Below are positions 22,134-30,823 of a stretch of DNA of 64,000 nucleotides, in pieces. The translations under genes were made by a program, and so were the position numbers. The notes beneath the pieces were generated by a model that was given only the letters and a program-made list of their open reading frames with translations, searched no databases and was not told where the DNA came from. The stretch covers positions 1 through 64,000 of the forward strand of contig VRVR01000022.1 of NCBI GenBank assembly GCA_009859145.1, in the 5' to 3' direction. Each line of letters begins with the position of its first letter. The first letter of the stretch is position 1. Source of the stretch: Andalucia godoyi. Its lineage: Eukaryota > Discoba > Jakobea > Jakobida > Andaluciidae.

Positions 22134-24863
22134 CTACGGCTGATGCGCAAAATACGCTTCACGAAAGGCAGCGTCGATGGATGCGCGGTGTTCTTCGTAA
22201 AACTTTGATTGTCGAAGCAGTTTGATGCGATTCACACACGTCTTCCTGTGCTCCTTCCAATGGTTCTGCTGGCAACCCTTGGAACAATAGAAACACACCA
22301 CACATTTTCCGCATACCCGCAACGGAACATCCGTCTCGGTGCACTCTGGATTGGCGCATCGCAAATTCAAGAACGATTTCAAAAGCGACCAAAACTTCGA
22401 CGACGCCATTTCACCCGAGGCATCCGGCTCCGACAGAGGCGGAAAGCTGAAAGACTTGTACGCACGCAACGCGTCTTCCGTCGAGACAAATCCGTCCGGA
22501 GAAAGCATCTGCGTGATCGGGTGGAATGGATTGTCTTCGGGTACGCACATGGGTGCAGTCTGGGTCGCAATGCCGCTCTGTTCCGTCGCAGTCGACCATG
22601 CAGACAGCGGTGGAGACACGCTCATGGACGATGGCCCAGGAGTAGCCAGTGCGACAACACCAGAAACTGAACTGCTACTACCACCACCGACAGGAACAGG
22701 GACATCCAACAATGCTGCTGCTGCTGCTGCCGACGACCCGACAGATGCAGAAGACCCGGAAGGAGCGGTCCCGCTCAATGGAAGCGATTGACGAAGTGTG
22801 TGTTCGCCGACATTCTTCAATCCGAACAAACGAAGTTTGTTGGACGAAACGACTTGCACCGACAAACCATGGTAGAGCAAGACATCCGCAACTCGCTGCG
22901 CTTGGGTCAAGGGCGTCTGCGACGCAGGATCCTGCGATTGGCTGAGCTTCACAATAACGGGCGATTTGAGACAAAACTCTTGGTCGAACCAGGCGGGATT
23001 CATGCTGTCCAAAATGCGAATTTCCTTTTTGCCCGCCAAGTCAAAGTCGGCGTGCCACAGCCGCGTAAAATCCGATGTCTCTGCGTGCTCCGGCCAGCTG
23101 AGCTGATCAAGGTGGAAATAGATCATGTCTGCCGCCGGCTTCACAGGCGTCAGCACAGGAGCGCTTCCCACAGCATACCTGGGAAAGACCAGCCTCGGAT
23201 ACTGCCAGGGGCACTCGGAATAGCCGTCCCACCCGCCGCTTCGCATTCTCTTCATGATCCCGAGCAAGGCTTCGTACGGCTTCCGCAAGCTCGCAGAATT
23301 AACCACAGAGCTGTTGTTCAGACCCCTGTCGAGCGCCAGTCGCGTGTCGTGGCAGTCAGCAAGCTTGTACGCCAGCTCATAGGTCTTTGCATACTCGAAG
23401 AACTGCCCCAGGATTCCATGAACGTGCGCCTTCACGACCAGGAGTTCCGTGAGCTTCGGCTCGATCGACAGCATAGCCTTGCACAACTGGAGGCACTCCA
23501 GTCCCGCTTCAAAGGAGGAAAACGCTGGAGGTGCTCCCTCCAGCACCCCTGCTCTGTGAAAGAGATCGTTCCGCATCCCCATGAACCTCGACATGAGAGC
23601 CTCGCGATCCGTTGGATTCGCCTCGAGCTGCAGATTGCCCAGCACCGAGGTTTCCAGCATCCGCAGAATGGTCTTGATCAGCGCCACCTCCGTGTGCTTT
23701 GAAATATCCTCGGCACGATACTTGTGGGAGTAGTAGGGCGAGTCGTGGATGTATCGCGTCTGGATGCATCTCCTGCATAGCGGTGTCTCCTCGATGATCG
23801 TCGACTCGTAGAACAGAGTGTCCTCCAGATACTCCTGGCAGCACATGCAAAAATGCCTGAAGCTCTTCCGCTTCGAATCCCACACCGTGAATGGCACAGG
23901 CAAATGCCGGGTGGCTTCCACCTGCACTTGCAGTTGGTCGGACTCTTGTTGTGAAATTGCTGGCGTTGGCGTGCGACCAAATTTTGCAGTCATGATGGGA
24001 TGCATGGGCACCCACAGCATCGGATGCGGGCCGTACAGCTTGGTCAGTTTGAGCGCGTGTGCCAGTTGCGCAGATTTTAGGTTCGCCTTCACGGCCGCCA
24101 GCGTCTCAAACTTGGACGGATCGCGGTGCGACGGATGATTTTCCACGCCTTGCTGGTACGACATCATCCCCAGCCGTTGGTCGTAGAAATACAGCAAATG
24201 CCGAGGAATCACCCATTCTTCGAGCTGGACAATATTTTCTATCTTCTGCACAAAAAACTCCTTGATCAGTCGGATGTACTCTGCAGACTGCGACGGCAAC
24301 TCCTTCTTGGAAGTCGTTTTCAGCGTCGCCGAAGGTTCCGCAAGGTACAAGCACTTGATCTGGAGCAGCTCGAAGTCGGGAGACGTGACAGACAGTGCCA
24401 CGGACTCCGGATCCCAGAACCCGTTTTTTGACAGTTCCTCCAGAATCGACGCATGCGTCACGAAATCCAGAGCCGCTTTGCGCTGCTTGGGCGATCGCTG
24501 ATGCCACATCAGCCCCAGTGTGTTGGTGCAAATGGGTGAAAACGTCGGATGCACACAGTTGAAAGCGAGGCATTCGCTGGATGTCGCTGTGCTTGCGAGA
24601 GAGTACGGCTGCGGCGGTGGCATTACCAGCGATTCCTCGAATGCACGTGTGCTCGCGCTCGCCTTGGGGGACGGTGACGACAACGGTGCCGACTGGGCTG
24701 GTTGGACTGGTTGGGCCGGTGCGGGCCCAGGAGCGGACGAAGCGCTGCCATGCTTTTTGGCTTTTCCTTTCTTTGTCATGAAATCGGTCGATGGCTGTGT
24801 TTGGTGTTGGTGGTCGATCAAGGATGCTCTGTCGTGGAGAATGCTTCGCCAATCACGAGGCAT
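22134..24863 (-). CDS. MYND zinc-finger protein
   Basis: A 909-residue frame from the ATG at 24863. A second ATG at 24779 gives an attractive shorter start (MTKKGKAKKHG) lacking 28 residues and may be the real one. The N-terminus is basic, then Ser/Pro/Ala-rich. The central 500 residues are a globular region I do not recognise, with a CCQ and CRRC cysteine group (CMCCQEYLEDTLF, PLCRRC) that might bind a metal. A Ser/Gly/Ala-rich linker follows. Near the C-terminus is a canonical MYND finger, C.NPEC....PLRVCGKC..C.YCSKGCQ..HWKEH...C, with all eight ligands. MYND domains bind proline-rich peptides and occur in SMYD methyltransferases and scaffolds; no SET domain is visible, so a scaffold or regulatory role is more likely. 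About 280 bp separate it from the giant gene. Confidence 0.8.
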   Translation of the reverse strand: MPRDWRSILHDRASLIDHQHQTQPSTDFMTKKGKAKKHGSASSAPGPAPAQPVQPAQSAPLSSPSPKASASTRAFEESLVMPPPQPYSLASTATSSECLAFNCVHPTFSPICTNTLGLMWHQRSPKQRKAALDFVTHASILEELSKNGFWDPESVALSVTSPDFELLQIKCLYLAEPSATLKTTSKKELPSQSAEYIRLIKEFFVQKIENIVQLEEWVIPRHLLYFYDQRLGMMSYQQGVENHPSHRDPSKFETLAAVKANLKSAQLAHALKLTKLYGPHPMLWVPMHPIMTAKFGRTPTPAISQQESDQLQVQVEATRHLPVPFTVWDSKRKSFRHFCMCCQEYLEDTLFYESTIIEETPLCRRCIQTRYIHDSPYYSHKYRAEDISKHTEVALIKTILRMLETSVLGNLQLEANPTDREALMSRFMGMRNDLFHRAGVLEGAPPAFSSFEAGLECLQLCKAMLSIEPKLTELLVVKAHVHGILGQFFEYAKTYELAYKLADCHDTRLALDRGLNNSSVVNSASLRKPYEALLGIMKRMRSGGWDGYSECPWQYPRLVFPRYAVGSAPVLTPVKPAADMIYFHLDQLSWPEHAETSDFTRLWHADFDLAGKKEIRILDSMNPAWFDQEFCLKSPVIVKLSQSQDPASQTPLTQAQRVADVLLYHGLSVQVVSSNKLRLFGLKNVGEHTLRQSLPLSGTAPSGSSASVGSSAAAAAALLDVPVPVGGGSSSSVSGVVALATPGPSSMSVSPPLSAWSTATEQSGIATQTAPMCVPEDNPFHPITQMLSPDGFVSTEDALRAYKSFSFPPLSEPDASGEMASSKFWSLLKSFLNLRCANPECTETDVPLRVCGKCVVCFYCSKGCQQNHWKEHRKTCVNRIKLLRQSKFYEEHRASIDAAFREAYFAHQP

Positions 24864-25172
24864 TCAGAAGAATTTGTCCTTGCAACATGAGTGGATTTAT
24901 GGTGTGTTCGTACAGCGGGTGAGGGGCAGTAGTACACTTTTGCAGGGAGGGCGGCAGCTGATATATTTTTATGTCCAATGCGCAGCATACCAACACCGCA
25001 CACGCCTCTGGTAATAAGCCAACGATATAACAGAGACAGAGACAGAGAGACAGAGACAGAGACAGAGAGACAGAGACAGAGACAGAGACAGAGAGGCGGA
25101 AAACATGAAGGCGAGTGAATAAATAAATAAATAAAAATAGAAAAACGGAAAACAAAACATTGAGCACAAAGG
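24864..25172. repeat. Intergenic spacer with (GACAGA)n microsatellite
   Basis: The purine-rich repeat itself spans about 25031-25095, alternating GACAGA and GAGACAGA units, followed by AATAAATAAATAAATAAA, which may serve polyadenylation on one of the strands. The spacer lies 5' of the MYND gene and 3' of the WD40 gene. No coding sequence was seen. Confidence 0.7.
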
Positions 25173-26972
25173 TCACGCTTGCGGAGTGAGCCTCGAGGTC
25201 AAAAGCGCAATTATTCCATCCCGATGTGCCAACTGTGCTTCAAGACTCGCAATTTTGGACGCCGCAATCTGCAAGATCTGCATCTGCTCAATCCACGCTT
25301 TGACCAGCGTTACATTCGGCACAGAATATGCGAACACGTCGTTGCCATTCGCGTCGGGCTGAAGATCCCAAAACAGCAAGATACCCGCGGCAGTGCTGCT
25401 GCTGCTGTCCTGCACAATCATCCAGCTTCCCCTTTCTGATAACGTTCCGACACAAGCGTCCGCAACATCAAACACAAACAACCCGCCTCTCGACGACGCC
25501 AGACAAACTGAGCTATTCCAGAGCGCAGCGTCGATCCACAGCGCGCCTTGCACGTTCTGGCACACGGTGCACATTAGCGCACCCAACTCAATGTCGTATA
25601 TATTCACTTTTCCGTCGACGGCTGTGGATGCGACAAGTCCCCTGGACTTGCCCTTGCTGAAAAACACCTTCTGAACCGACATGGTGTGGTTCACGCACAC
25701 GTGCTTGCACTCTCCGGACTGAATATCCCATATCCGCAGCGAGTAGTCGTCGGACACGCTGACCACGAGATTTCCATCCGGCGAGAACTTCGAATCAAAG
25801 ATGAAGGACGTGTGTCCCGAGAACCGTCGCAGCAGAACCCCGGTCAGCGCATCCCACAGACCGATGAACAGCGCGGGAGCCTCCATTCCCAGCGCAAGCA
25901 CACGTCCATCTGGGCAGAAAAACAAGTCAAACATCGTGTAGGACACCGCGCGAAGCGAATGCACGGGGCCCGATGCTGTGGACAGCGGGTCGAAAAACTT
26001 CACCGCGCCTTCGTCAGGACATGAGATCGACAACAGCTGCGCATCTCGAGAGAACGTGGGTCGATCAATCCACGAAAACTGGGACGCCTGGAAGGACGCA
26101 AAGGGCGCACTCAGCAGATTTTCGCTGTCTGCGGAGCCAGTGGAGTTGGAAGGAGTATACAGCTGGACCACTCCTGCGAGAGTGCCGACTGCGAGTATGG
26201 AGCACGCTCCAACCGTCGGTGAGAATGAAATCGACGAAATCACGGTTCCCGGACATGCAGGATATGCGACACATGTGACGGGGCTTCGCGATCGTGGAGA
26301 AACGGAGCTCGCAATCGTCGTCGTCGTCGTCGTCGTCGTCGCACCAGCACCAGCACCAGCACCAGCAATAGGGTTCGAGGGACTGGTGTTTCCAGCGCAG
26401 TGTGCGGTCGGAGAGGTAGAGGAGCTCGAATGCGAGTCTTCGCGGTCGGTTGTCTTTGGCTCGGCGATGACGAGTTCAGACCCCGAGTTTGATTTTGGAG
26501 ACGTCGAAAACCCAGAAGGCGACATAGAGATCGAAGTCGAGGTTGTCCCCGATGAGGAGGACGATGACGAGAAGGACGCCAGCGAAGCAGCAGTGGACGA
26601 TGTGTTGGTGCTGCCAGAATAGAACACCATGGCTAGCGACTGTGATTGCGCAGACGGATTGGAGAATGGATTGGACGGACTTCGCGGAAGAAGCGGTGTG
26701 AATAGCCGCAGCGACCCGTCTCGGAACCCCGCTGCAACTTGCCCACCGTCGCGAATGGTAATGCAAGTAACGGCTGACGAAATAAAGTTCTCGGGTGGAT
26801 GCGGGGGCTGGTGGATCGCCTGGAGACTCGACATCGGGATGCTGATTCGATACACGGATATACCTGAACCGGTGTGAAGAACCGAAAACGCCGGCGTTTT
26901 TGAATGAGAATTCGGCGACAATGCAAAAAGCTCAGTGAGCACCGAACGCAAGAGAATGGCGGAAAGCACCAT
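25173..26972 (-). CDS. WD40-repeat protein with C-terminal coiled coil
   Basis: A 599-residue intronless protein starting at the ATG at 26972. The N-terminal 60 residues contain the first blade (VTCITIRDGGQVAAGFRDGSLRLF). Next comes a low-complexity insert of about 170 residues rich in Ser, Thr, Gly and Ala, including GAGAGAGAT and a Thr run encoded by a GTC-type triplet repeat on the plus strand. Further WD40 blades follow; the clearest is FIFDSKFSPDGNLVVSVSDD followed by YSLRIWDIQSGECKHV. The last 40 residues (ILQIAASKIASLEAQLAHRD) form a short coiled coil. WD40 propellers act as protein-interaction platforms. I could not match it to a named family, so no complex is assigned. Confidence 0.75.
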   Translation of the reverse strand: MVLSAILLRSVLTELFALSPNSHSKTPAFSVLHTGSGISVYRISIPMSSLQAIHQPPHPPENFISSAVTCITIRDGGQVAAGFRDGSLRLFTPLLPRSPSNPFSNPSAQSQSLAMVFYSGSTNTSSTAASLASFSSSSSSSGTTSTSISMSPSGFSTSPKSNSGSELVIAEPKTTDREDSHSSSSTSPTAHCAGNTSPSNPIAGAGAGAGATTTTTTTTIASSVSPRSRSPVTCVAYPACPGTVISSISFSPTVGACSILAVGTLAGVVQLYTPSNSTGSADSENLLSAPFASFQASQFSWIDRPTFSRDAQLLSISCPDEGAVKFFDPLSTASGPVHSLRAVSYTMFDLFFCPDGRVLALGMEAPALFIGLWDALTGVLLRRFSGHTSFIFDSKFSPDGNLVVSVSDDYSLRIWDIQSGECKHVCVNHTMSVQKVFFSKGKSRGLVASTAVDGKVNIYDIELGALMCTVCQNVQGALWIDAALWNSSVCLASSRGGLFVFDVADACVGTLSERGSWMIVQDSSSSTAAGILLFWDLQPDANGNDVFAYSVPNVTLVKAWIEQMQILQIAASKIASLEAQLAHRDGIIALLTSRLTPQA

Positions 26973-27302
26973 GTTTAATTGCTGGAGCAGCCAGACAAAT
27001 CAAGACACTACAATACTCTATCTTCTACACTCTATGCTGATTTTCGTAGTTTAAATGTTTTAAACAAAACAAGAACCGAAAACAAAAAAACAGGTGATAA
27101 CTGGTCGAGGCGGCAATCGACTGGCAGCAACGGAAGAAAGCAAAACAAAAAGGTTCGGCATGGAATGTCCCAGAATGTGGAAAATAGTCGAGGGAAGCAG
27201 CACGATGTGAACCGGCGGAGCATTTGGGGCAGCACTGGTAGGACGGTGGAAAAAACCCGCAACGGAGCATCGCCCTGCAAATGGAAGGATTGACCTGCTG
27301 TG

Positions 27303-27613
27303 ATGTCGGAACAATCCAGCAAAGCGACGGAGAGACAAAGGCTGCGGGTAATCGTCAAGTCGTAAGTAGGTGATGGGTGATGGGTGGTGGGTGATGGGTG
27401 ATGGAGGTCGTCCTGTGGCTTTGGGCAGCTGTCTCACATCGACGGGAACGACACGTAGCACAGTCTTCCAGATCGCAGAGAAGAAGAAGCCAGCAGGACA
27501 TCGACACGCTTCACAAGCAAAAAAGGTTAAAGAGCTGAGAGGTCCATCCACACACAGCGAAAGTTTAATGATCATTTACAATGCAAAAGATCCCGCAGTG
27601 CTTCACACGAAAA

Positions 27614-27660
<47 letters not shown>

Positions 27661-27723
27661 CACACACATGCACACACACACACACACACATGCACACACA
27701 TGTACATGCACACCTGCTCTTGA
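27303..27723 (+). CDS. Putative small two-exon gene of unknown function
   Basis: Exon 1 (27303-27361) starts with ATG and encodes MSEQSSKATERQRLRVIVK. It ends in a perfect GTAAGT donor. The 67-nt intron, made partly of repeated gatgggt units, ends in GGGCAG at 27428. Exon 2 (27429-27723) continues in frame with a basic segment (CLTSTGTTRSTVF, KKKPAGHRHASQAKKV) and a short hydrophobic strand (ESLMIIYNAKDPAVLH), then runs into a CA microsatellite that would encode a His-Thr tail and stops at 27723. The total is 117 residues. Splice signals, frame continuity and the protein-like composition before the repeat support it. The family is unknown, and the repeat-encoded tail may mean the true 3' end is spliced differently. 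Confidence 0.42.
27615..27714 (+). repeat. (CA)n microsatellite
   Basis: About 100 bp of almost pure CA dinucleotides interrupted by a few CATG steps. It lies between the small spliced gene and the 3' end of ARPC4 and may overlap the coding end of the former. Confidence 0.9.
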
Positions 27724-27834
27724 TGGATGGAGAACGAGTTGGGTGCATCAATCGCAATTTTCAAACTCCGCCAGTGCTTTCTGTCGGCCAACGAAACAAT
27801 CCTATCACCGTCTCCCCGCTCCTTGCCCGATGGC

Positions 27835-28344
27835 TCAAGCAAAGGCCTGCAAGAATTCCTTTGCGACTACACGTGCTCGTCCGTTGACAGCAAGCTTCAT
27901 TTCCTTGATTTCCTTGTCGATTTCCTCGACGAACTGGATGATAAAGTCGACGATCTTGTTTCGGACCATTTGTTCGAGGTGGAAATTCGTGATGAGGATC
28001 GAGATGTCGTACCCTTGGATTGGCTTTCTGCGCAAAACCACAAAGTTTTCTGCGCGCTGCTGCAAAAAGCGCATAAACTTCGCAGCGAGAATGACTTCCA
28101 CGTCGTCGGACTTCTTCACCGCGATCGAAACTCGCACAGAGTTCACCGACGGTTCGATCAGCACTCGCTCGTCACCATCTCGCGCCACGACCAAGGGCCG
28201 CAACAGAAGCTCGGAACACGCAGCCCACTCAATCTCTGGCTTGTTGTGCCGCTCGACGAGAATCGAGGGGAAGTTCGTGATGCTCAGCGCTGCCTCGAGA
28301 GTCGCGCGGATTGCATCATGATACGGCTTGGCGGCTGTCGACAT
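27835..28344 (-). CDS. ARPC4: Arp2/3 complex subunit 4 (ARPC4/p20)
   Basis: A 169-residue protein against 168 in animals, so full length. ARPC4 is the core subunit of the seven-subunit Arp2/3 complex, which nucleates branched actin filaments at the cell cortex and on endocytic membranes; with ARPC2 it forms the scaffold that contacts the mother filament. The family is obvious along the whole chain: [51 protein letters not shown] and [11 protein letters not shown] are all near-invariant blocks. The ATG at 28344 gives the usual short N-terminus. It is transcribed divergently from CFAP299 across a 405-bp spacer. No odd features. Confidence 0.96.
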   Translation of the reverse strand: MSTAAKPYHDAIRATLEAALSITNFPSILVERHNKPEIEWAACSELLLRPLVVARDGDERVLIEPSVNSVRVSIAVKKSDDVEVILAAKFMRFLQQRAENFVVLRRKPIQGYDISILITNFHLEQMVRNKIVDFIIQFVEEIDKEIKEMKLAVNGRARVVAKEFLQAFA

Positions 28345-28749
28345 ATTTCCGATCTTTCAAAAAAACCTCCTCTCTACTGTGTTTTTTCTTCTTCTTCTTT
28401 TCTTTTTTTGCAAAAGGAAATAAGAAACAATTCTTTAATTATTATTATTTTGTGGGCGCACGTGTGCGTGTGAGCGAGTGTGTCGACAAGGCCTGTTGGG
28501 AACGAAGTCCGTATCACGCAAGCGTAAACATGCCATGCAGGACACGTACAGCGGTTTTCTTCCACTGCAGTTTTTTCGAAGCTCCGTTCCTAACCGCTGC
28601 AAACACCACTTCCGACGTCCGATTGTTCTCTCCGTTTAACTCGATTTATAAAAAAACAGAACACAACGCAGAAACATTCGCACACACGAGGAAAGCAGTA
28701 CAGTGCAATTAATCGTGGAAGCAAAGCAAAAAAGAGAAAGCCTGGGAAT
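28345..28749. other. Divergent promoter region, ARPC4 / CFAP299
   Basis: The spacer separates two divergent start codons and must hold both promoters. It is A/T- and homopolymer-rich near ARPC4 (a CTT/T-rich run at about 28380-28410). No TATA-like box, repeat or regulatory motif stood out. Confidence 0.4.
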
Positions 28750-29463
28750 ATGGCGAGACGAGCAGCGACGGAGGACCCCGTTGTCCTGTATGACATCTAC
28801 GAGGACTATCTGGACGCAAACATCTCTGCAGACGACATGAAGTACCTTGGCGATCGCGAGGTGTGCCGGTCGCTACTGGAAGTCGGCTACCGATCCCTGG
28901 ACATGGTCTCTCGAGCAGAGTTCAACACAAAGAAGCGCGAACTGCAGACTGCGCTTCAGAAAAAGGCTTCGGGGGTGTCTCTCGATCCGGACCAGGTCGC
29001 GCTGGCGCATTCCGGGGCGCACCTGGAGTCGTTCCCGCTTCTTTCGGCGCTGGCAGACCGAGAAGAGCTCGTGAGAAACGGGCGGCTGTCATGCATCATC
29101 TTCATTCGAGACGTGGACGCGAAGGGCCACGAAGTGTCGGGATACATCGACTACGCACATCGGCTGAAGCAGGAGGATTTTGGACAGTACTTCCACGGAC
29201 ACAAGAAGCTGCTGCCCAAAACCACCGATCTGAGCTTTTTCAACTGGGACACGCAGTCCATGGCACACCAGTCGAGTCCGAACTGGACCGTCGTCGCCGA
29301 AGGTGGCGTCCAGGGGCTCATGTTCAAGCACAAAAAGGATCGAAAAGTCGTTTGCGTCGACCCCAAAACGCCACCGGGCGACAACTCTCGACGCGTCGTC
29401 CTCGAGTCTTCCGAATACATACAGGCTGTCATTTACGACCACGTCACCCGAAGAAAGAATTAG
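28750..29463 (+). CDS. CFAP299: Cilia- and flagella-associated protein 299
   Basis: A 237-residue protein matching the CFAP299 (C4orf22, DUF4464) family over its full length of about 235 residues. The members are found in ciliated eukaryotes and are linked to sperm flagella in mammals; the exact position in the axoneme is not settled. Diagnostic blocks are YEDYLDANIS, YLGDREVCRSLLEVGYR, FIRDVDAKGHEVSGYIDYAH, the DFGQYFHGHKKLLPK segment with TDLSFFNWD, and PGDNS near the end. The start at 28750 gives the standard N-terminus. It indicates that the organism builds motile cilia. It follows the ARPC4/CFAP299 divergent spacer, and a coiled-coil gene lies 300 bp downstream on the same strand. Confidence 0.95.
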   Translation: MARRAATEDPVVLYDIYEDYLDANISADDMKYLGDREVCRSLLEVGYRSLDMVSRAEFNTKKRELQTALQKKASGVSLDPDQVALAHSGAHLESFPLLSALADREELVRNGRLSCIIFIRDVDAKGHEVSGYIDYAHRLKQEDFGQYFHGHKKLLPKTTDLSFFNWDTQSMAHQSSPNWTVVAEGGVQGLMFKHKKDRKVVCVDPKTPPGDNSRRVVLESSEYIQAVIYDHVTRRKN

Positions 29464-29761
29464 CACGGGAAGCACGAGGGCAAAGCGCCCTGTCACTCTG
29501 TCAACTGCATCATTAATTTAAAATATTCCCAAAAAATGGGGGAAAAAACACCAGGAAGCGACTGTAACGGCTGTTTACTTTGCCCGCCGAAAAGCACTGA
29601 CGGACTTTTTTTGTGGAAAAGGGAAAAAGCAGCCGAGTGCCGATTTTGGATCGTTGAACGTTTCGATAAGTTGGGCTTTCTCCTTCAGAAGAGTGTTCTG
29701 TAATTATTAGTGAGAATTTCAAGAAAAGAAAAAGAAAAAAAAGAAAAAAAAATAGCGAGAT

Positions 29762-30583
29762 ATGAATTCTGCAATGGACGTTCCAAAGAATGCAGATGAG
29801 CAATTTGCGTATGGATTGCGGATATTGCAGCGAGCATTTTCGCTGAAAACCGAGTCGATGGACGCGGATATGTCGAAGTTCAAATCGATGTTTTCCGAGC
29901 AAAAGGCTGTTGTGTCGTCGCTGGAAGACCGTATTCGATCTCTTGAAGAGGACCTTAGCCTTTCCAATGCGAAGAACAAGCAGCTGATCTCTGAAAAGTC
30001 CGCGCTGATTCAGGAAAATGAAAATCTGCATGCTGCACTCAAGAAGACGCAGCGCGACGCAGCACAACTGAACCAGTTCCGGTCCGTCATCATCTCGTCG
30101 CTTCACGAAACCGACGTTGCAGATGCGGCGTTTGCGAACCCGTCTTCGGGGAGAGGAGCTGCATTGGGAAATTCCTCAGCGACGTTTGGACTGCACTATT
30201 CTCCCGAGTCGCTTGTTTCGCTGTCGGCAACGACGAATCCGTCGCCGCCGACGATGCACGCTGGGAGCTCGCATCACGGCGGCGGCCTTGGAAGTGGTGG
30301 AGCGTCGACTGGCGATTACTCGGGAATGGGCGCATCTGCACACGGGTCGAATGCGTTTGGAAGCGGTGGGGGAGCCGTGGACGGCAAAGAGTTCTTTAGA
30401 CTTGCAAGATCGCGATTGGACTACGCAGCGTTCCAGGAGTTTCTGGGCTTGATCAAAAAGCTGAATAATAGGTCATCGACAAAGGCAGAAACCCTGGGAC
30501 ATGCTCGGTCCATCTTTCTCGGTGCTGGTCACGAGGACCTCTTTTTCCAGTTTGAGAAGCTTCTCGAGAATCATCGGGACTGA
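29762..30583 (+). CDS. Coiled-coil protein, plant At4g15545-like
   Basis: A 273-residue protein. Residues 35-115 form a coiled coil (SSLEDRIRSLEEDLSLSNAK, then QENENLHAALKKT), followed by a Gly/Ser/Ala-rich linker. The C-terminal 60 residues (FFRLARSRLDYAAFQEFL, IKKLNN, LFFQFEKLLENH) match the conserved tail of the uncharacterised plant protein At4g15545 and its protist relatives, where F..AR..L.Y..F..FL..IK..N is the signature. The biochemical role of that family is not known to me; a scaffolding role is inferred from the coiled coil. A CAATAAAT polyadenylation-like signal lies about 140 bp after the stop, in the convergent spacer with the amidase gene. Confidence 0.7.
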   Translation: MNSAMDVPKNADEQFAYGLRILQRAFSLKTESMDADMSKFKSMFSEQKAVVSSLEDRIRSLEEDLSLSNAKNKQLISEKSALIQENENLHAALKKTQRDAAQLNQFRSVIISSLHETDVADAAFANPSSGRGAALGNSSATFGLHYSPESLVSLSATTNPSPPTMHAGSSHHGGGLGSGGASTGDYSGMGASAHGSNAFGSGGGAVDGKEFFRLARSRLDYAAFQEFLGLIKKLNNRSSTKAETLGHARSIFLGAGHEDLFFQFEKLLENHRD

Positions 30584-30823
30584 CTGAGTGCTGTATTTTT
30601 TCATATTTTTTCATATTTTTTTATATATTTTTTTCTGGCAGAAAACCGATGCGCAGCATTTTAAAACATTTCGTGTTGAATCTTATTCGTTTGCATAATT
30701 TACATGTTGTGTGGAGATTTCAATAAATTTTCTTTTTTTTTCTTTTTTTTTGCTTCTTCAACAAGGGCATCGCGCACACTCGGTCTGGCCGTCGGAAAAA
30801 CAAAACAGAATGCTTCCTCTTTC

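Noticed and set aside
25021..25176. Minus-strand frames rich in Leu-Ser-Val near 25.0-25.2 kb
   Set aside because: Direct translation of the (GACAGA)n microsatellite.
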